Shown piece after piece: positions 24,269-33,290 of a DNA stretch of 64,000 nt. The DNA lies in the NCBI RefSeq assembly GCF_022430525.1, contig NZ_CP092519.1, positions 1,118,454 to 1,182,453 on the forward strand, in the 5' to 3' direction. Positions within the stretch are counted from its first letter, which is position 1; the number at the start of each line of letters is the position of its first letter. This DNA is from Cetobacterium somerae (GTDB lineage: Bacteria > Fusobacteriota > Fusobacteriia > Fusobacteriales > Fusobacteriaceae). The translations under genes and the position numbers were made by a program. The notes under the pieces are model-generated. The model saw only the letters and a program-made list of their open reading frames with translations. It was not told the DNA's origin and searched no databases.

Positions 24269-24418
24269 GCTACTTCCTCCCAAAATAAACTTTCTCTATA
24301 ATTTATATTATAGATTTAATAAATATATCCTTTAATTTTTTTATAAATTTAAAAGGAAATCTTTATTTTTTTTGTAGAAATAGCACAGATACATTAACTA
24401 GCATAGGAGGTATTTTTT

Positions 24419-24577
24419 ATGGAAAAATGGAGATGTAAAGTGTGTGATTGGATTTATGATCCTGCTACTGGGGATCCTGATAATGGTGTAGCTCCTGGTA
24501 CTGCTTGGGAAGCTGTTCCTGAAGATTGGGTTTGCCCTATATGTGGTGCAGCAAAAGACGAGTTTGAAAAAGAATAA
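24419..24577 (+). CDS. Rubredoxin
   Basis: A 52-residue rubredoxin: [20 protein letters not shown], then [20 protein letters not shown] and AAKDEFEKE. The two C-x2-C pairs (C6/C9 and C39/C42) bind one iron. RBS AGGAGG lies at 24405-24410. It precedes hcp on the same strand, separated by a terminator-like hairpin, and could supply electrons to Hcp or to a peroxide/superoxide reductase. Confidence 0.97.
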   Translation: MEKWRCKVCDWIYDPATGDPDNGVAPGTAWEAVPEDWVCPICGAAKDEFEKE

Positions 24578-24585
24578 CTTTTTTT

Positions 24586-24618
24586 ACTGGGGTACTTTTT
24601 AATACCTCAGTTTTTTTT
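24586..24618 (+). terminator. Terminator or attenuator between rubredoxin and hcp
   Basis: ACTGGGGTA / TACCTCAGT stem (one G-T pair), followed by T8. It ends the rubredoxin message but may allow some readthrough into hcp, which begins 32 bases later. Confidence 0.8.
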
Positions 24619-24649
24619 AATTTTTTAAATATAATTTAGGAGGTTATCT

Positions 24650-26302
24650 ATGTCTATGTTTTGTTTTCAATGTCAAGAAACTGCTATGAATAAAGGTTGT
24701 ACTGTTAGAGGTGTTTGTGGTAAAGCCTCTGAAACTGCTAATTTACAAGATTTATTAATACACATGGCTAAAACGGTTTCTGCTTATATTGAGCTTTTAA
24801 ATGATAAAATTCCTATAACTGATGATTTACATCGTTGGGTTGTAAATGCTCTTTTTGTTACTATTACTAATGCTAATTTTCACGATGACGCTATTATAAG
24901 AGAGATTGAAGCTGGTGAATCTTATAGAACTGCTCTTGAAATAGAACTTTTAAATAATAAAATCTCTGTTCCTGAAAAATATGCAAAATATATCAACTGC
25001 CCTACTGATCTTAGTTCAGATGATTCTCTTTTAGATTATGCTGAAAAAGTTGGTGTACTTAGAACAAAAAATGAAGATATTCGTTCTTTAAGAGAGACTA
25101 TTATATATGGACTAAAGGGAATGTGTGCTTACGTTGAACATGCTTTTAATTTAGGATTTGAAGATGTTTCAATATACAGATTTATTGAAGAAACTTTAGC
25201 TAATGTTGACGATGATTCTTTAACTGTTGATGAGCTAGTACAAATGGTTCTAAATGTTGGTAAAGTTGGTGTTGATGCTATGGCCCTTTTAGATAAGGCT
25301 AATACAACATCTTATGGACACCCTGAAATAACTAAAATTAATATTGGTGTTAGAAACAAACCTGGAATCTTAATATCAGGGCATGATTTAAAAGATTTAG
25401 AAATGCTTTTAGAGCAAACTAAAGGTACTGGAGTTGATGTTTATACTCACTCTGAAATGTTACCTGGTCATGCATACCCGTTTTTTAAAAAATATGATAA
25501 TCTTGTAGGAAACTACGGAGGATCTTGGTGGCACCAAACAAAAGAATTTGTTGACTTTAATGGACCTATTCTATTTACAAGTAACTGTTTAGTACCTCCT
25601 AGGGGGACTTTAGCTGAGTATCTTGAAAGAGTTTATACTACAAATTCTGCTGGTATGGAAGGATGCGAACATATTCTTGCTGATGAAAATGGATTTAAAG
25701 ATTTCAGCGAGATTATTGAAAAAGCAAAGGCATGTAAACCTCCTATTGAAATTGAACATGGTGAAATTATTGCTGGTTTTGCTCATAATCAAGTTTTAGC
25801 TTTAGCTGATAAAATTGTTGATGCTGTCAAATCTGGAGCAATCAAAAAATTCTATGTTATGGGTGGTTGTGACGCTAGAATGCAAGATAGAAAATACTAT
25901 ACTGAATTTGCCCTAGCTTTACCTAAAGACGCTGTAATTCTTACTGCAGGTTGTGCTAAATATAGATATAATAAATTAGACTTAGGAGATATTGGTGGTA
26001 TTCCTAGAGTTTTAGATGCTGGGCAATGTAATGATTGTTATTCTCTAGCTGTCATTGCACTAAAATTAAAAGAGGTATTTGGATTAGAAGATGTAAATGA
26101 TTTACCAATTGTGTTTAACATTGCATGGTACGAACAAAAAGCTGTCTTAGTTCTTTTATCTTTACTATATCTTGGATTTAAAAATATACATGTAGGTCCT
26201 ACTATTCCTGCATTTTTAAGCTCTAATGTTCTTCAAGTTTTAATTGATAACTTTAATTTAGGAACAATTAGTAATGTTGAAGACGACTTAAAAAATTTCT
26301 AA
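24650..26302 (+). CDS. hcp: Hybrid cluster protein (hydroxylamine / NO reductase)
   Basis: A 550-residue Hcp. The N terminus [14 protein letters not shown] then VRGVCGK gives Cys 5, 8, 17 and 23 (C-x2-C-x8-C-x5-C), the class I spacing typical of strict anaerobes with a [4Fe-4S] cluster. Hybrid-cluster ligands are visible further on: [51 protein letters not shown] and WYEQKAV. Hcp reduces nitric oxide or hydroxylamine and protects against nitrosative stress. No hcr gene follows. RBS AGGAGG; the start is the first of two close ATGs. Confidence 0.97.
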   Translation: MSMFCFQCQETAMNKGCTVRGVCGKASETANLQDLLIHMAKTVSAYIELLNDKIPITDDLHRWVVNALFVTITNANFHDDAIIREIEAGESYRTALEIELLNNKISVPEKYAKYINCPTDLSSDDSLLDYAEKVGVLRTKNEDIRSLRETIIYGLKGMCAYVEHAFNLGFEDVSIYRFIEETLANVDDDSLTVDELVQMVLNVGKVGVDAMALLDKANTTSYGHPEITKINIGVRNKPGILISGHDLKDLEMLLEQTKGTGVDVYTHSEMLPGHAYPFFKKYDNLVGNYGGSWWHQTKEFVDFNGPILFTSNCLVPPRGTLAEYLERVYTTNSAGMEGCEHILADENGFKDFSEIIEKAKACKPPIEIEHGEIIAGFAHNQVLALADKIVDAVKSGAIKKFYVMGGCDARMQDRKYYTEFALALPKDAVILTAGCAKYRYNKLDLGDIGGIPRVLDAGQCNDCYSLAVIALKLKEVFGLEDVNDLPIVFNIAWYEQKAVLVLLSLLYLGFKNIHVGPTIPAFLSSNVLQVLIDNFNLGTISNVEDDLKNF

Positions 26303-26305
26303 AAT

Positions 26306-26337
26306 AAAAAGGCAAACTTTAATAGTTTGCCTTTTTT
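26306..26337 (+). terminator. Bidirectional terminator between hcp and the DUF305 gene
   Basis: GGCAAACT / AGTTTGCC stem with A5 before and T6 after, between converging genes; the last codons of the DUF305 gene are in the stem. Confidence 0.85.
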
Positions 26338-27044
26338 AATATCTGTTTCATTTCTTTTATTTCTTCGTCTTGACTTAGTATAATCTTTTGAGACATTTTT
26401 ATTAATTCTTGATTTTTACCATATTTTAAATATTCTTTTGCCATAAGAACAGCACCTTCATGATGAATAGTCATATTTTCTAAGTAACTTTTTGTAACCT
26501 CTGTTGCATCATTAGCTTGATTATTATAAGGTTTCATCTCTTTCATCATTTTCACCATTATTTTTTTCATTTTATTTAAAAATTCTGGATTATCATTCCC
26601 CCTTAACTCTCCCGACTCTAATAATTTTTGCATTAGTACAACCTCTTTTTCTTGAGAACGAATTATTCTATATGCTAAATTTTTTACATCCATATTCTGA
26701 GTATATTTTAGAATTCCTGTACTTGTTATTATTGCTGCTTCGTGGTGGGGTATCATATATATCACAAAATTATTTCCAACATCTTTTGTTAAAAATATTT
26801 GAGAACTATTTGACATCATCACACTATGAGCATATTCATCATACTCTTTAAAACCTCTTAAATTTTGCGGAATAATCTCTTCTAAAGGAGTTAATACTGT
26901 ATAGATTTTACTATCTGACTTTATTTCGTAATTAGATATTTTATGAATATGGTTTTCATTTAAATCACTTCCAGGGGAATTTAAAGAAACTGTTGAAAAA
27001 AGTGCTGCAATTCCCACCATTATATTTATATTTTTAAAATCCAT
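26319..27044 (-). CDS. Secreted DUF305-family protein
   Basis: About 241 residues, starting at ATG 27042-27044 (MDFKNINIMVGIAALFSTVS, a signal sequence) after AGGAGG. Two DUF305 four-helix modules can be seen: VIYMIPHHEAAIITSTGIL with YRIIRSQEKEVVLMQKLL, and NMTIHHEGAVLMAKEYL with SQKIILSQDEEIKEMKQIL. Each has the H-H-E metal-binding-like pair and a Q/E-E pair. DUF305 proteins often go with copper or other metal handling. The gene diverges from a ZIP metal transporter, which supports a metal role. Function otherwise unknown. Confidence 0.88.
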   Translation of the reverse strand: MDFKNINIMVGIAALFSTVSLNSPGSDLNENHIHKISNYEIKSDSKIYTVLTPLEEIIPQNLRGFKEYDEYAHSVMMSNSSQIFLTKDVGNNFVIYMIPHHEAAIITSTGILKYTQNMDVKNLAYRIIRSQEKEVVLMQKLLESGELRGNDNPEFLNKMKKIMVKMMKEMKPYNNQANDATEVTKSYLENMTIHHEGAVLMAKEYLKYGKNQELIKMSQKIILSQDEEIKEMKQILKKANY

Positions 27045-27184
27045 TTTTTCAAACCTCCTTGCACTTAAAGTATGTGCTATATTATTATATATAATCACCT
27101 AAATTCCTTTTTAATTTAAAGGATTTTCTCAATTCCTTTGTAAAAGTAAAGCATATGATACTTTTACATCTTAAGGAGGATTTT

Positions 27185-28003
27185 ATGTATGAATTTCTAA
27201 AAAATTTAGACCCTGTTTTACAGGCTCTTTTGGCTACATTATTTACATATTTTGTTACAATGCTTGGATCTGCTATGGTATTTTTCTTTAAAACAATAAA
27301 TCAAAAAGTTTTAAATGGAATGCTAGGTTTTGCTTCAGGTGTTATGATTGCAGCTTCATTTTGGTCATTATTAAATCCAGCTATTGAGTTAGCTGAAAGC
27401 ATCGGTCTTCCTGGATGGAAACCTGCTGTTATAGGCTTTCTTTTTGGTGGCTTTTTCCTTTGGTCTATTGATAAATTTTTACCTCATCTACATCAAAACC
27501 AACCTATATCAAATGCCGAAGGAATTTCAACAAAATGGAGAAGAAGCATTCTTCTAGTTCTTGCTATAACTCTTCACAATATACCTGAAGGATTAGCTGT
27601 TGGAGTAGCTTTTGGTGCTTTGGCTGTAACTGGACCTGAATCTTCCTCTACATTAGTTTCAGCAGTAGCTTTGGCTATTGGTATAGGTCTACAAAATTTT
27701 CCGGAAGGAGCCGCAGTTTCTATCCCTTTAAGAAGAGATGGAATGAGTCGTAGAAAAGCTTTTTTCTATGGACAAGCTTCTGGTATTGTTGAGCCAATAG
27801 CTGGTGTCATCGGTGCCATTTTTGTTATTAAAATGACTTTCTTACTTCCTTATGCTCTTGCTTTTGCTGCTGGTGCTATGATTTATGTTGTAGCAGAAGA
27901 GTTAATTCCAACCGCTAAGGAGATTCGTCATGATGACTCAGGAACTATTGGAGTAATGTTTGGCTTTGCTATAATGATGTTTTTAGATGTGGCCTTAGGT
28001 TAA
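27185..28003 (+). CDS. ZIP-family divalent metal transporter
   Basis: A 272-residue transporter, starting [13 protein letters not shown] after AAGGAGG. It has eight likely membrane segments and the ZIP metal motifs in segments 4 and 5: [15 protein letters not shown] and [17 protein letters not shown]. It resembles the GufA/ZupT subgroup, which takes up zinc or similar ions. Single gene, with its own terminator. It shares the upstream region with the divergent DUF305 gene. Confidence 0.93.
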   Translation: MYEFLKNLDPVLQALLATLFTYFVTMLGSAMVFFFKTINQKVLNGMLGFASGVMIAASFWSLLNPAIELAESIGLPGWKPAVIGFLFGGFFLWSIDKFLPHLHQNQPISNAEGISTKWRRSILLVLAITLHNIPEGLAVGVAFGALAVTGPESSSTLVSAVALAIGIGLQNFPEGAAVSIPLRRDGMSRRKAFFYGQASGIVEPIAGVIGAIFVIKMTFLLPYALAFAAGAMIYVVAEELIPTAKEIRHDDSGTIGVMFGFAIMMFLDVALG

Positions 28004-28012
28004 TATATAACT

Positions 28013-28048
28013 AAAAAAAATGGAGCTATTTCTGAGCTCCATTTTTTT
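28013..28048 (+). terminator. Bidirectional terminator after the ZIP gene
   Basis: TGGAGCT / AGCTCCA stem with A8 before and T7 after, between converging genes; it overlaps the end of the 28026 gene. Confidence 0.85.
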
Positions 28049-28667
28049 CTTTCTCTACTCTCATTATTATAACTGTTACTTTATTTGTATATTTAGATAA
28101 CTCATTATAATCTTTTTCTACTTGTTCCCAATCTGGTTTTGGTCTTTCTATTTCTTTTGCTATTTTTGTGCTTAAATACTCCATTCTTTCAAGCTCTCTA
28201 TCTGCCATTCCTTTTTTTATAGCCTTCATAACCTCTTTTTCATCCATAGAGTTTGATGTTACATCATCATCTAAAACCATATCTGACATTAATTCATTAT
28301 TTATTTCCTCTTCAAAATTTGGCTCACTTTTATCTAAGCCACCTTCTTTTAAAGTTCTCATCATATTAACAGCCAATTTGTTGGTATACATTGATAATTC
28401 ATTATACAAAGTTTCAACTTTTACCCAATCTGGTTTTTCTTTTTGAACTTCAGCATCAACTTGTTCCCCTATTTCGTTCATTTTATCCATATTTTCTGGA
28501 TCCTCACCAATATTTCCCATTACATTTTGAATAAACTCCTCATTGGCCATATTCGTTACCGATATATTATCAATTGTTGGAGTGTTTGTATTTAAATTAT
28601 TTGTATCCTTTGCAGAAAAAGACGTAATTGACAACATAATAGATAAGATAATTAAAATAATTTTCAT
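28026..28667 (-). CDS. Secreted protein with duplicated DW-KVE module
   Basis: A 213-residue exported protein (signal MKIILIILSIMLSITSFSA). The mature part contains two copies of one module: KPDWVKVETLYNELSMYTNK with VNMMR, and KPDWEQVEKDYNELSKYTNK with VIIMR. It is helical and acidic. The Met-rich secreted protein at 30077 shares the core D-W-x-K-V-E-x-L-x-x-E, so the two are relatives. I do not recognise the family; the layout is like Spy/CpxP periplasmic sensors or chaperones, but that is only a resemblance. Confidence 0.8.
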   Translation of the reverse strand: MKIILIILSIMLSITSFSAKDTNNLNTNTPTIDNISVTNMANEEFIQNVMGNIGEDPENMDKMNEIGEQVDAEVQKEKPDWVKVETLYNELSMYTNKLAVNMMRTLKEGGLDKSEPNFEEEINNELMSDMVLDDDVTSNSMDEKEVMKAIKKGMADRELERMEYLSTKIAKEIERPKPDWEQVEKDYNELSKYTNKVTVIIMRVEKEKNGAQK

Positions 28668-28859
28668 CTTTTTATCTCCTTTTAATTTTATATAATCTTA
28701 AATATATACTACCAAAAGAGAAGTTAAATTCTTTGAAATTAATATAATTTTTCTAGATTTAATTATATTCTTTGTATCTAAAGTATTGATAAAATAAATG
28801 TGACAAAAGTACAAAAAATATGGTATTAATTTAAGTAACAATTCTAGGGGAGTGATTAT

Positions 28860-29996
28860 ATGTTAAATAATTTAAATACTCATCGAAACTATCTACATAC
28901 TATACCGGAACTAGCATTAAACGAATTTAAAACTGCTGAATACATCAGAAAAATTTTAGATGAAGAGCACGTGGAGTATCATTGTGTTGGAACAAGTACT
29001 GTTGCTTTTATTTCTGGAGAAAGTGATAAATGCATCGCTTTTAGAGCTGATATTGATGCTCTACCACTAAATGAAGAAAGTATTAATCCATTTAAATCTA
29101 AAACTCCTGGGATGATGCATGCATGTGGTCATGATGGACACACTGCCATGTTATTAGCATTTATACAAGAAATTAAACTTTTAATATCTCAAGGAACTAA
29201 ACTAAAAAAATCTTTAGTTTTCATATTTCAAGCAGGAGAAGAAGGAGCTGGAGGAGCTAGATTTATTATAGCTGATGACTATTATAAATCAAAAAATATA
29301 GAGGCAATCTACGCTTTACATGTATATCCTGAAATTAATGTAGGCGAATTTGCTGTAAAATCTGGTTTTGTATCTCTTCAAAATATAAACCTAGACATTG
29401 TTCTAACTGGAAAAGGTTGTCACGGTGCTCAACCACATAAAGGAATTGATTCTATACTTATTGGTGCTAAATTAGTTGAAGCATATCAATCAATTAAATC
29501 TAGAAATATACCATCTTATGAACACTTTTTACTTACAATTGGAGCTTTCCATGCAGGTACTGTTAGAAATATTATTCCTGGTACAGTTAATATGCTTGGA
29601 ACTATTAGACTTGAAAATATATCTTTAATACCTTTTATTCAGGAGAGAATGGAGCATATTAATCAAGGATTTGAACTAGCTTTTGATGTTAAAATTGATA
29701 TGAAATTTCAACCTTTTTATCCTCCAGTAATTAATGACTCCACTCTTTTTGAAAAAGCTTTAAAAGCTTTAAAAGATAAAAAAGTTTTTACTGATATAGC
29801 TTTAAGTGGATCTGAAGATTTTTCTTTTTATTCTCAAAATGGAACTCCTGGACTATTAGTATTAGTTGGTGTTAGAGATGAAGAAAAGGGGCATGTTTGT
29901 GCTTTACACAATAATAGATTTGATTTTGAAAATGAGGCTTTAATTCATGGTGTTGAATTCTTTAAAAGTTTACTTCAAGAAAATAACGTAATTTAG
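28860..29996 (+). CDS. M20-family amidohydrolase / peptidase
   Basis: A 378-residue enzyme of the M20D (IAA-Leu/hippurate hydrolase) group. Metal ligands are in MMHACGHDGHTAMLLAF, with catalytic Glu-Glu in FIFQAGEEGAGGARF, then ALHVYP and a final LSGSEDFSFYSQNG. It would hydrolyse an N-acyl amino acid or a short peptide. It is a single gene with RBS AGGGGAG. Upstream there is a weak promoter only. Substrate unknown. Confidence 0.9.
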   Translation: MLNNLNTHRNYLHTIPELALNEFKTAEYIRKILDEEHVEYHCVGTSTVAFISGESDKCIAFRADIDALPLNEESINPFKSKTPGMMHACGHDGHTAMLLAFIQEIKLLISQGTKLKKSLVFIFQAGEEGAGGARFIIADDYYKSKNIEAIYALHVYPEINVGEFAVKSGFVSLQNINLDIVLTGKGCHGAQPHKGIDSILIGAKLVEAYQSIKSRNIPSYEHFLLTIGAFHAGTVRNIIPGTVNMLGTIRLENISLIPFIQERMEHINQGFELAFDVKIDMKFQPFYPPVINDSTLFEKALKALKDKKVFTDIALSGSEDFSFYSQNGTPGLLVLVGVRDEEKGHVCALHNNRFDFENEALIHGVEFFKSLLQENNVI

Positions 29997-30076
29997 CTCT
30001 ATTTTAAAGGAAGTCTTTAAGTTATTTTTAATAATAGAACATAACTATATTATGTATTATTTAGGAGGTTTTTTTC

Positions 30077-30511
30077 ATGAAAAAATATGTTTTAGTATGT
30101 TCTTTTATTATTTCAGCTTTTACTTTTGCTGCATCACACGATAATCATCAAGATCATGTTCAACAAAATACAATGAATGATATGCCTATGATGCAATCTC
30201 AAAATAATAACTGCCATAATAATATGATGCAAAATATGACACAGATGCCTGGTTGGAAAAGTGACAAAAAAATGATGAAAAGCAATATGATGTATGCAAC
30301 ACCTGAAATGCAAAAAAATATGATTGATATCGAACAAAAAGAATTAGACATTAAAAAAGCGATGCTAGACGACAAAGTTGATTGGAGTAAAGTTGAAAAA
30401 CTTAATAAAGAAATTGGTGAAATCAGAGCTAAAATGCAAACTGAAATGATGAAAAATCAATATGAAATGATGAAGGCTGCTCCTGCTCCTACAACACCAG
30501 CAAAACAATAG
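30077..30511 (+). CDS. Secreted Met/His-rich protein, possible metal-binding
   Basis: A 144-residue exported protein: signal sequence KKYVLVCSFIISAFTFAA, then a region very rich in Met, His and Asn (MPMMQSQNNNCHNNMMQNM), and a helix with DWSKVEKLNKEIGEIRAKM. The Met/His clusters look like copper-binding arrays in periplasmic proteins, and the helical module resembles the DW-KVE module of the 28026 protein and the hairpin of Spy. RBS AGGAGG. The metal role is inference from composition. Confidence 0.82.
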   Translation: MKKYVLVCSFIISAFTFAASHDNHQDHVQQNTMNDMPMMQSQNNNCHNNMMQNMTQMPGWKSDKKMMKSNMMYATPEMQKNMIDIEQKELDIKKAMLDDKVDWSKVEKLNKEIGEIRAKMQTEMMKNQYEMMKAAPAPTTPAKQ

Positions 30512-30520
30512 TAATTAATA

Positions 30521-30552
30521 AGAAGAGAGTCTAGTAGACTCTCTTCATTTTT
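30521..30552 (+). terminator. Bidirectional terminator
   Basis: AAGAGAGTCT / AGACTCTCTT stem, then a T-rich tail, between the converging Met-rich protein gene and patatin gene. Confidence 0.85.
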
Positions 30553-31409
30553 TATCTATTCATCCAATTTAATAATCTCTCATAATTTTCTTTTGCATCT
30601 TTTAATCCTAAATTATATAAAGCTTTAATTTTATTTAAATCTCTTTCTAATCTATCTACAACTACTATTTCACTAGGTCTAAAAACAAAAACATCACCTT
30701 TATTTTCAAGTTCTTGTATATCTCTCAGTGTTCTATTATATACTAAGTGACGCTTAATTAATGCTTCAGCTACTTTAGGATACTTTCTATAATATAGTTT
30801 TATCAGTGGTTGTAATTTTAAAGGTTCTTTTTTATATCCTTCATCTTCCGTTAAAATAACTACATTTTTACTATTTCCATCTAGTATCGATTGAGCAATT
30901 GGAATTGGTGAAGCGATTCCACCATCTAAATAGATTCTTTCATTTATTATAGTTTCCTTACAAAAAAATGGTAAGCTTCCTGATGCAATTAGAGATTCTA
31001 AAAGATCATCTGTCCCCTTAAAATCTTTTTTAGAAAAAAATTCAGTTCTTCCTTTTACACAATTAAATGCACCTACTTTAAACTCTAAATCACAATTATA
31101 AAATGTTTCAAAATCAAAAGGTGATAATTCATAAGTCATTTTTTTATATGCAAAATCTATATTTATATAACTTCCATTTTTTATTAAATATTTATACCCC
31201 ATATATCTTTCATCATTTAAATATTTTAAGATAATATCAATATTTCTTCTCTTTTGTCTTGAAGCGTAAGATGCTGAGTAAATTGCACCTGCTGAAACTC
31301 CAATTGTATATTTAAAATGCAACTGTTTAGATAAAAAATAATCTAAAATTCCAGATGTATAAGCTCCTCTTAATCCTCCACCTTCTAAAACTAATCCTAT
31401 ATTATCCAT
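30552..31409 (-). CDS. Patatin-like phospholipase
   Basis: A 285-residue patatin/RssA-type lipid hydrolase. The start is ATG 31407-31409 (MDNIGLVLEGG) after AGGAGG. It has the oxyanion motif GGGLRGAYTSG, the nucleophile GVSAGAIYS (G-x-S-x-G) and the catalytic Asp in YLDGGIASPIPI. The fold and length fit bacterial YjjU/YlbK-like enzymes. No signal peptide, so it acts inside the cell. Single gene, divergent from an ABC exporter. Confidence 0.93.
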   Translation of the reverse strand: MDNIGLVLEGGGLRGAYTSGILDYFLSKQLHFKYTIGVSAGAIYSASYASRQKRRNIDIILKYLNDERYMGYKYLIKNGSYINIDFAYKKMTYELSPFDFETFYNCDLEFKVGAFNCVKGRTEFFSKKDFKGTDDLLESLIASGSLPFFCKETIINERIYLDGGIASPIPIAQSILDGNSKNVVILTEDEGYKKEPLKLQPLIKLYYRKYPKVAEALIKRHLVYNRTLRDIQELENKGDVFVFRPSEIVVVDRLERDLNKIKALYNLGLKDAKENYERLLNWMNR

Positions 31410-31506
31410 TAAAATCCTCCTAAAGCACAAACTAATATATTCACTATATTCTACTTTTAATTTAAATCTTTTCTTTCTTTTATTTTTATAAGAGTTTTAA
31501 TATTCT

Positions 31507-31535
31507 TTGACTTTTAAGTTATTTTCTTTTAAAAT
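31507..31535 (+). promoter_or_regulatory. Promoter of the ABC exporter operon
   Basis: TTGACT (31507-31512), 17-base spacer, TAAAAT (31530-31535), about 30 bases before the ATG. Confidence 0.6.
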
Positions 31536-31564
31536 TATAATAAAACTCACGGAGGAGGTTATAT

Positions 31565-33271
31565 ATGATAAAAAAATTTATAAGTTATTACAAACCTTAT
31601 AAAAAGCTATTTTTTTTAGATTTACTTGCTGCTATAACAGTTTCTATTTGTGACTTAATTTATCCTATGCTAAGTAGAGTTGCTGTTAACAACTATATAC
31701 CTAATAAAAATTATCGAAGTATTATGATTTTAGCGATTACCCTTTTAGGAATATATATTATTAAACTTATTTGTAACTATTTCATGAATTACTGGGGGCA
31801 TGTAGTTGGAGTTCGAATGCAGGGAGATATGAGAAAAGATGTTTATACTAAACTTCAAAACTTCCCAATAAAATATTTTGATAATACACAAACTGGAAGT
31901 ATCATGTCTAGAATTGTAAATGACTTACAAGAGGTTTCTGAACTTGCTCACCATGGACCTGAAGATCTTTTCATATCAATTATTATGATCTTTGGTTCAT
32001 TTTTTCTTCTTTTAAATATTAACGTCCCATTAACACTTATTGTTTTTTCAGTTATTCCATTTATAGTTTGGTTCACTATTAATAGACGCCAAAGAATGTC
32101 AGATGCTTTTTTAGAAACTCGTGAAAAAATAGGTGCTATTAATTCAACTTTACAAAACAGTATTAGTGGAATTAGAGTTTCTAAAGCTTTTGTTAATAAA
32201 AATGATGAATTAGAAAAATTTAAAAAAAGTAATGTGGAGTTTAAAACTGCTCGTGAAGGTGCATATAAAGTTATGGCTGAGTATGTTTCTGGAATGACTT
32301 TTCTTACAGATATGTTAGATTATCTTGTATTAGTTTTTGGAGCTATTTTTACTTATCAAGGTAAAATTAATTTTGGTGATTTTTTAGCATATCTTTTATA
32401 TATCCGTATTTTTAGTCAACCTATTAAAAGACTTGTTGGTTTTGTTGAACAATATCAAAATGGTATGAGTGGTTTTAAACGTTTCAAAGAGATGTTAGAT
32501 GAAGATATTGAAAAAGATTCTACAGACGCTAAAGACCTTAAAAATGTTAAAGGGGATATTAAATTTGAAAATATCTATTTTAGCCATGATAAAAAGAATA
32601 TTTTAAAAGACTTCTCTCTTAATATAAAAGCAGGAGAAACTCTTGCCCTTGTAGGTCCTTCTGGTGGTGGAAAAACTACCATTTGCAACTTAATTCCTAG
32701 ATTTTATGATATTGATAGTGGTGATATTAAAATCGATTCACAAAGCATCTACAGCTTTAAAATTGATTCACTTAGAAAAAATATTGGTATAGTTCAACAA
32801 GATCCTTTCCTTTTCACTGGAAGTATCAAAGAAAATTTAACTATTGGAAAACCTGATGCTACTGATGAAGAAATTATTGAAGCTGCTAAAAAAGCTAATA
32901 TTCATGACTTCATTGAAACATTACCAGATGGTTATAATACAGAGGTTGGAGAAAGAGGAGTAAAGCTTTCTGGTGGCCAAAAGCAAAGAATTGCTATTGG
33001 AAGAATTTTCTTAAAAAATCCACCAATTTTAATATTAGATGAAGCTACTTCTGCTTTAGATAATATAACTGAGCAGCTTATTCAAGAATCTTTAGATGAA
33101 CTTTCTAAAAATCGAACAACTATTGTTGTTGCTCATAGATTATCCACTGTTAAAAATGCCGATACTATAGTTGTTTTGACAGATGATGGTATTGTTGAAA
33201 CTGGAACTCACGATGAGTTAATTGCTAATAAAGGTTTTTATTATAATCTACACTTAGGTATCTTACAATAA
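31565..33271 (+). CDS. ABC-type exporter (fused membrane and ATPase domains)
   Basis: A 568-residue half-transporter that should work as a homodimer. Six membrane helices occupy residues 1-310 (LLAAITVSICDLIYPMLS onward). The ATPase half has Walker A VGPSGGGKTTICN, Q-loop IVQQDPFLF, signature LSGGQKQRIAIGR, Walker B ILILDEATSALD and H-loop VVAHRLSTV. This is the MsbA/LmrA-like multidrug or lipid export type; the substrate cannot be read. It is followed after 19 bases by a family 5 binding protein, an odd pairing because that normally works with importers. Confidence 0.93.
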   Translation: MIKKFISYYKPYKKLFFLDLLAAITVSICDLIYPMLSRVAVNNYIPNKNYRSIMILAITLLGIYIIKLICNYFMNYWGHVVGVRMQGDMRKDVYTKLQNFPIKYFDNTQTGSIMSRIVNDLQEVSELAHHGPEDLFISIIMIFGSFFLLLNINVPLTLIVFSVIPFIVWFTINRRQRMSDAFLETREKIGAINSTLQNSISGIRVSKAFVNKNDELEKFKKSNVEFKTAREGAYKVMAEYVSGMTFLTDMLDYLVLVFGAIFTYQGKINFGDFLAYLLYIRIFSQPIKRLVGFVEQYQNGMSGFKRFKEMLDEDIEKDSTDAKDLKNVKGDIKFENIYFSHDKKNILKDFSLNIKAGETLALVGPSGGGKTTICNLIPRFYDIDSGDIKIDSQSIYSFKIDSLRKNIGIVQQDPFLFTGSIKENLTIGKPDATDEEIIEAAKKANIHDFIETLPDGYNTEVGERGVKLSGGQKQRIAIGRIFLKNPPILILDEATSALDNITEQLIQESLDELSKNRTTIVVAHRLSTVKNADTIVVLTDDGIVETGTHDELIANKGFYYNLHLGILQ

Positions 33272-33290
33272 TCTTATTTAAAGGAGAATT

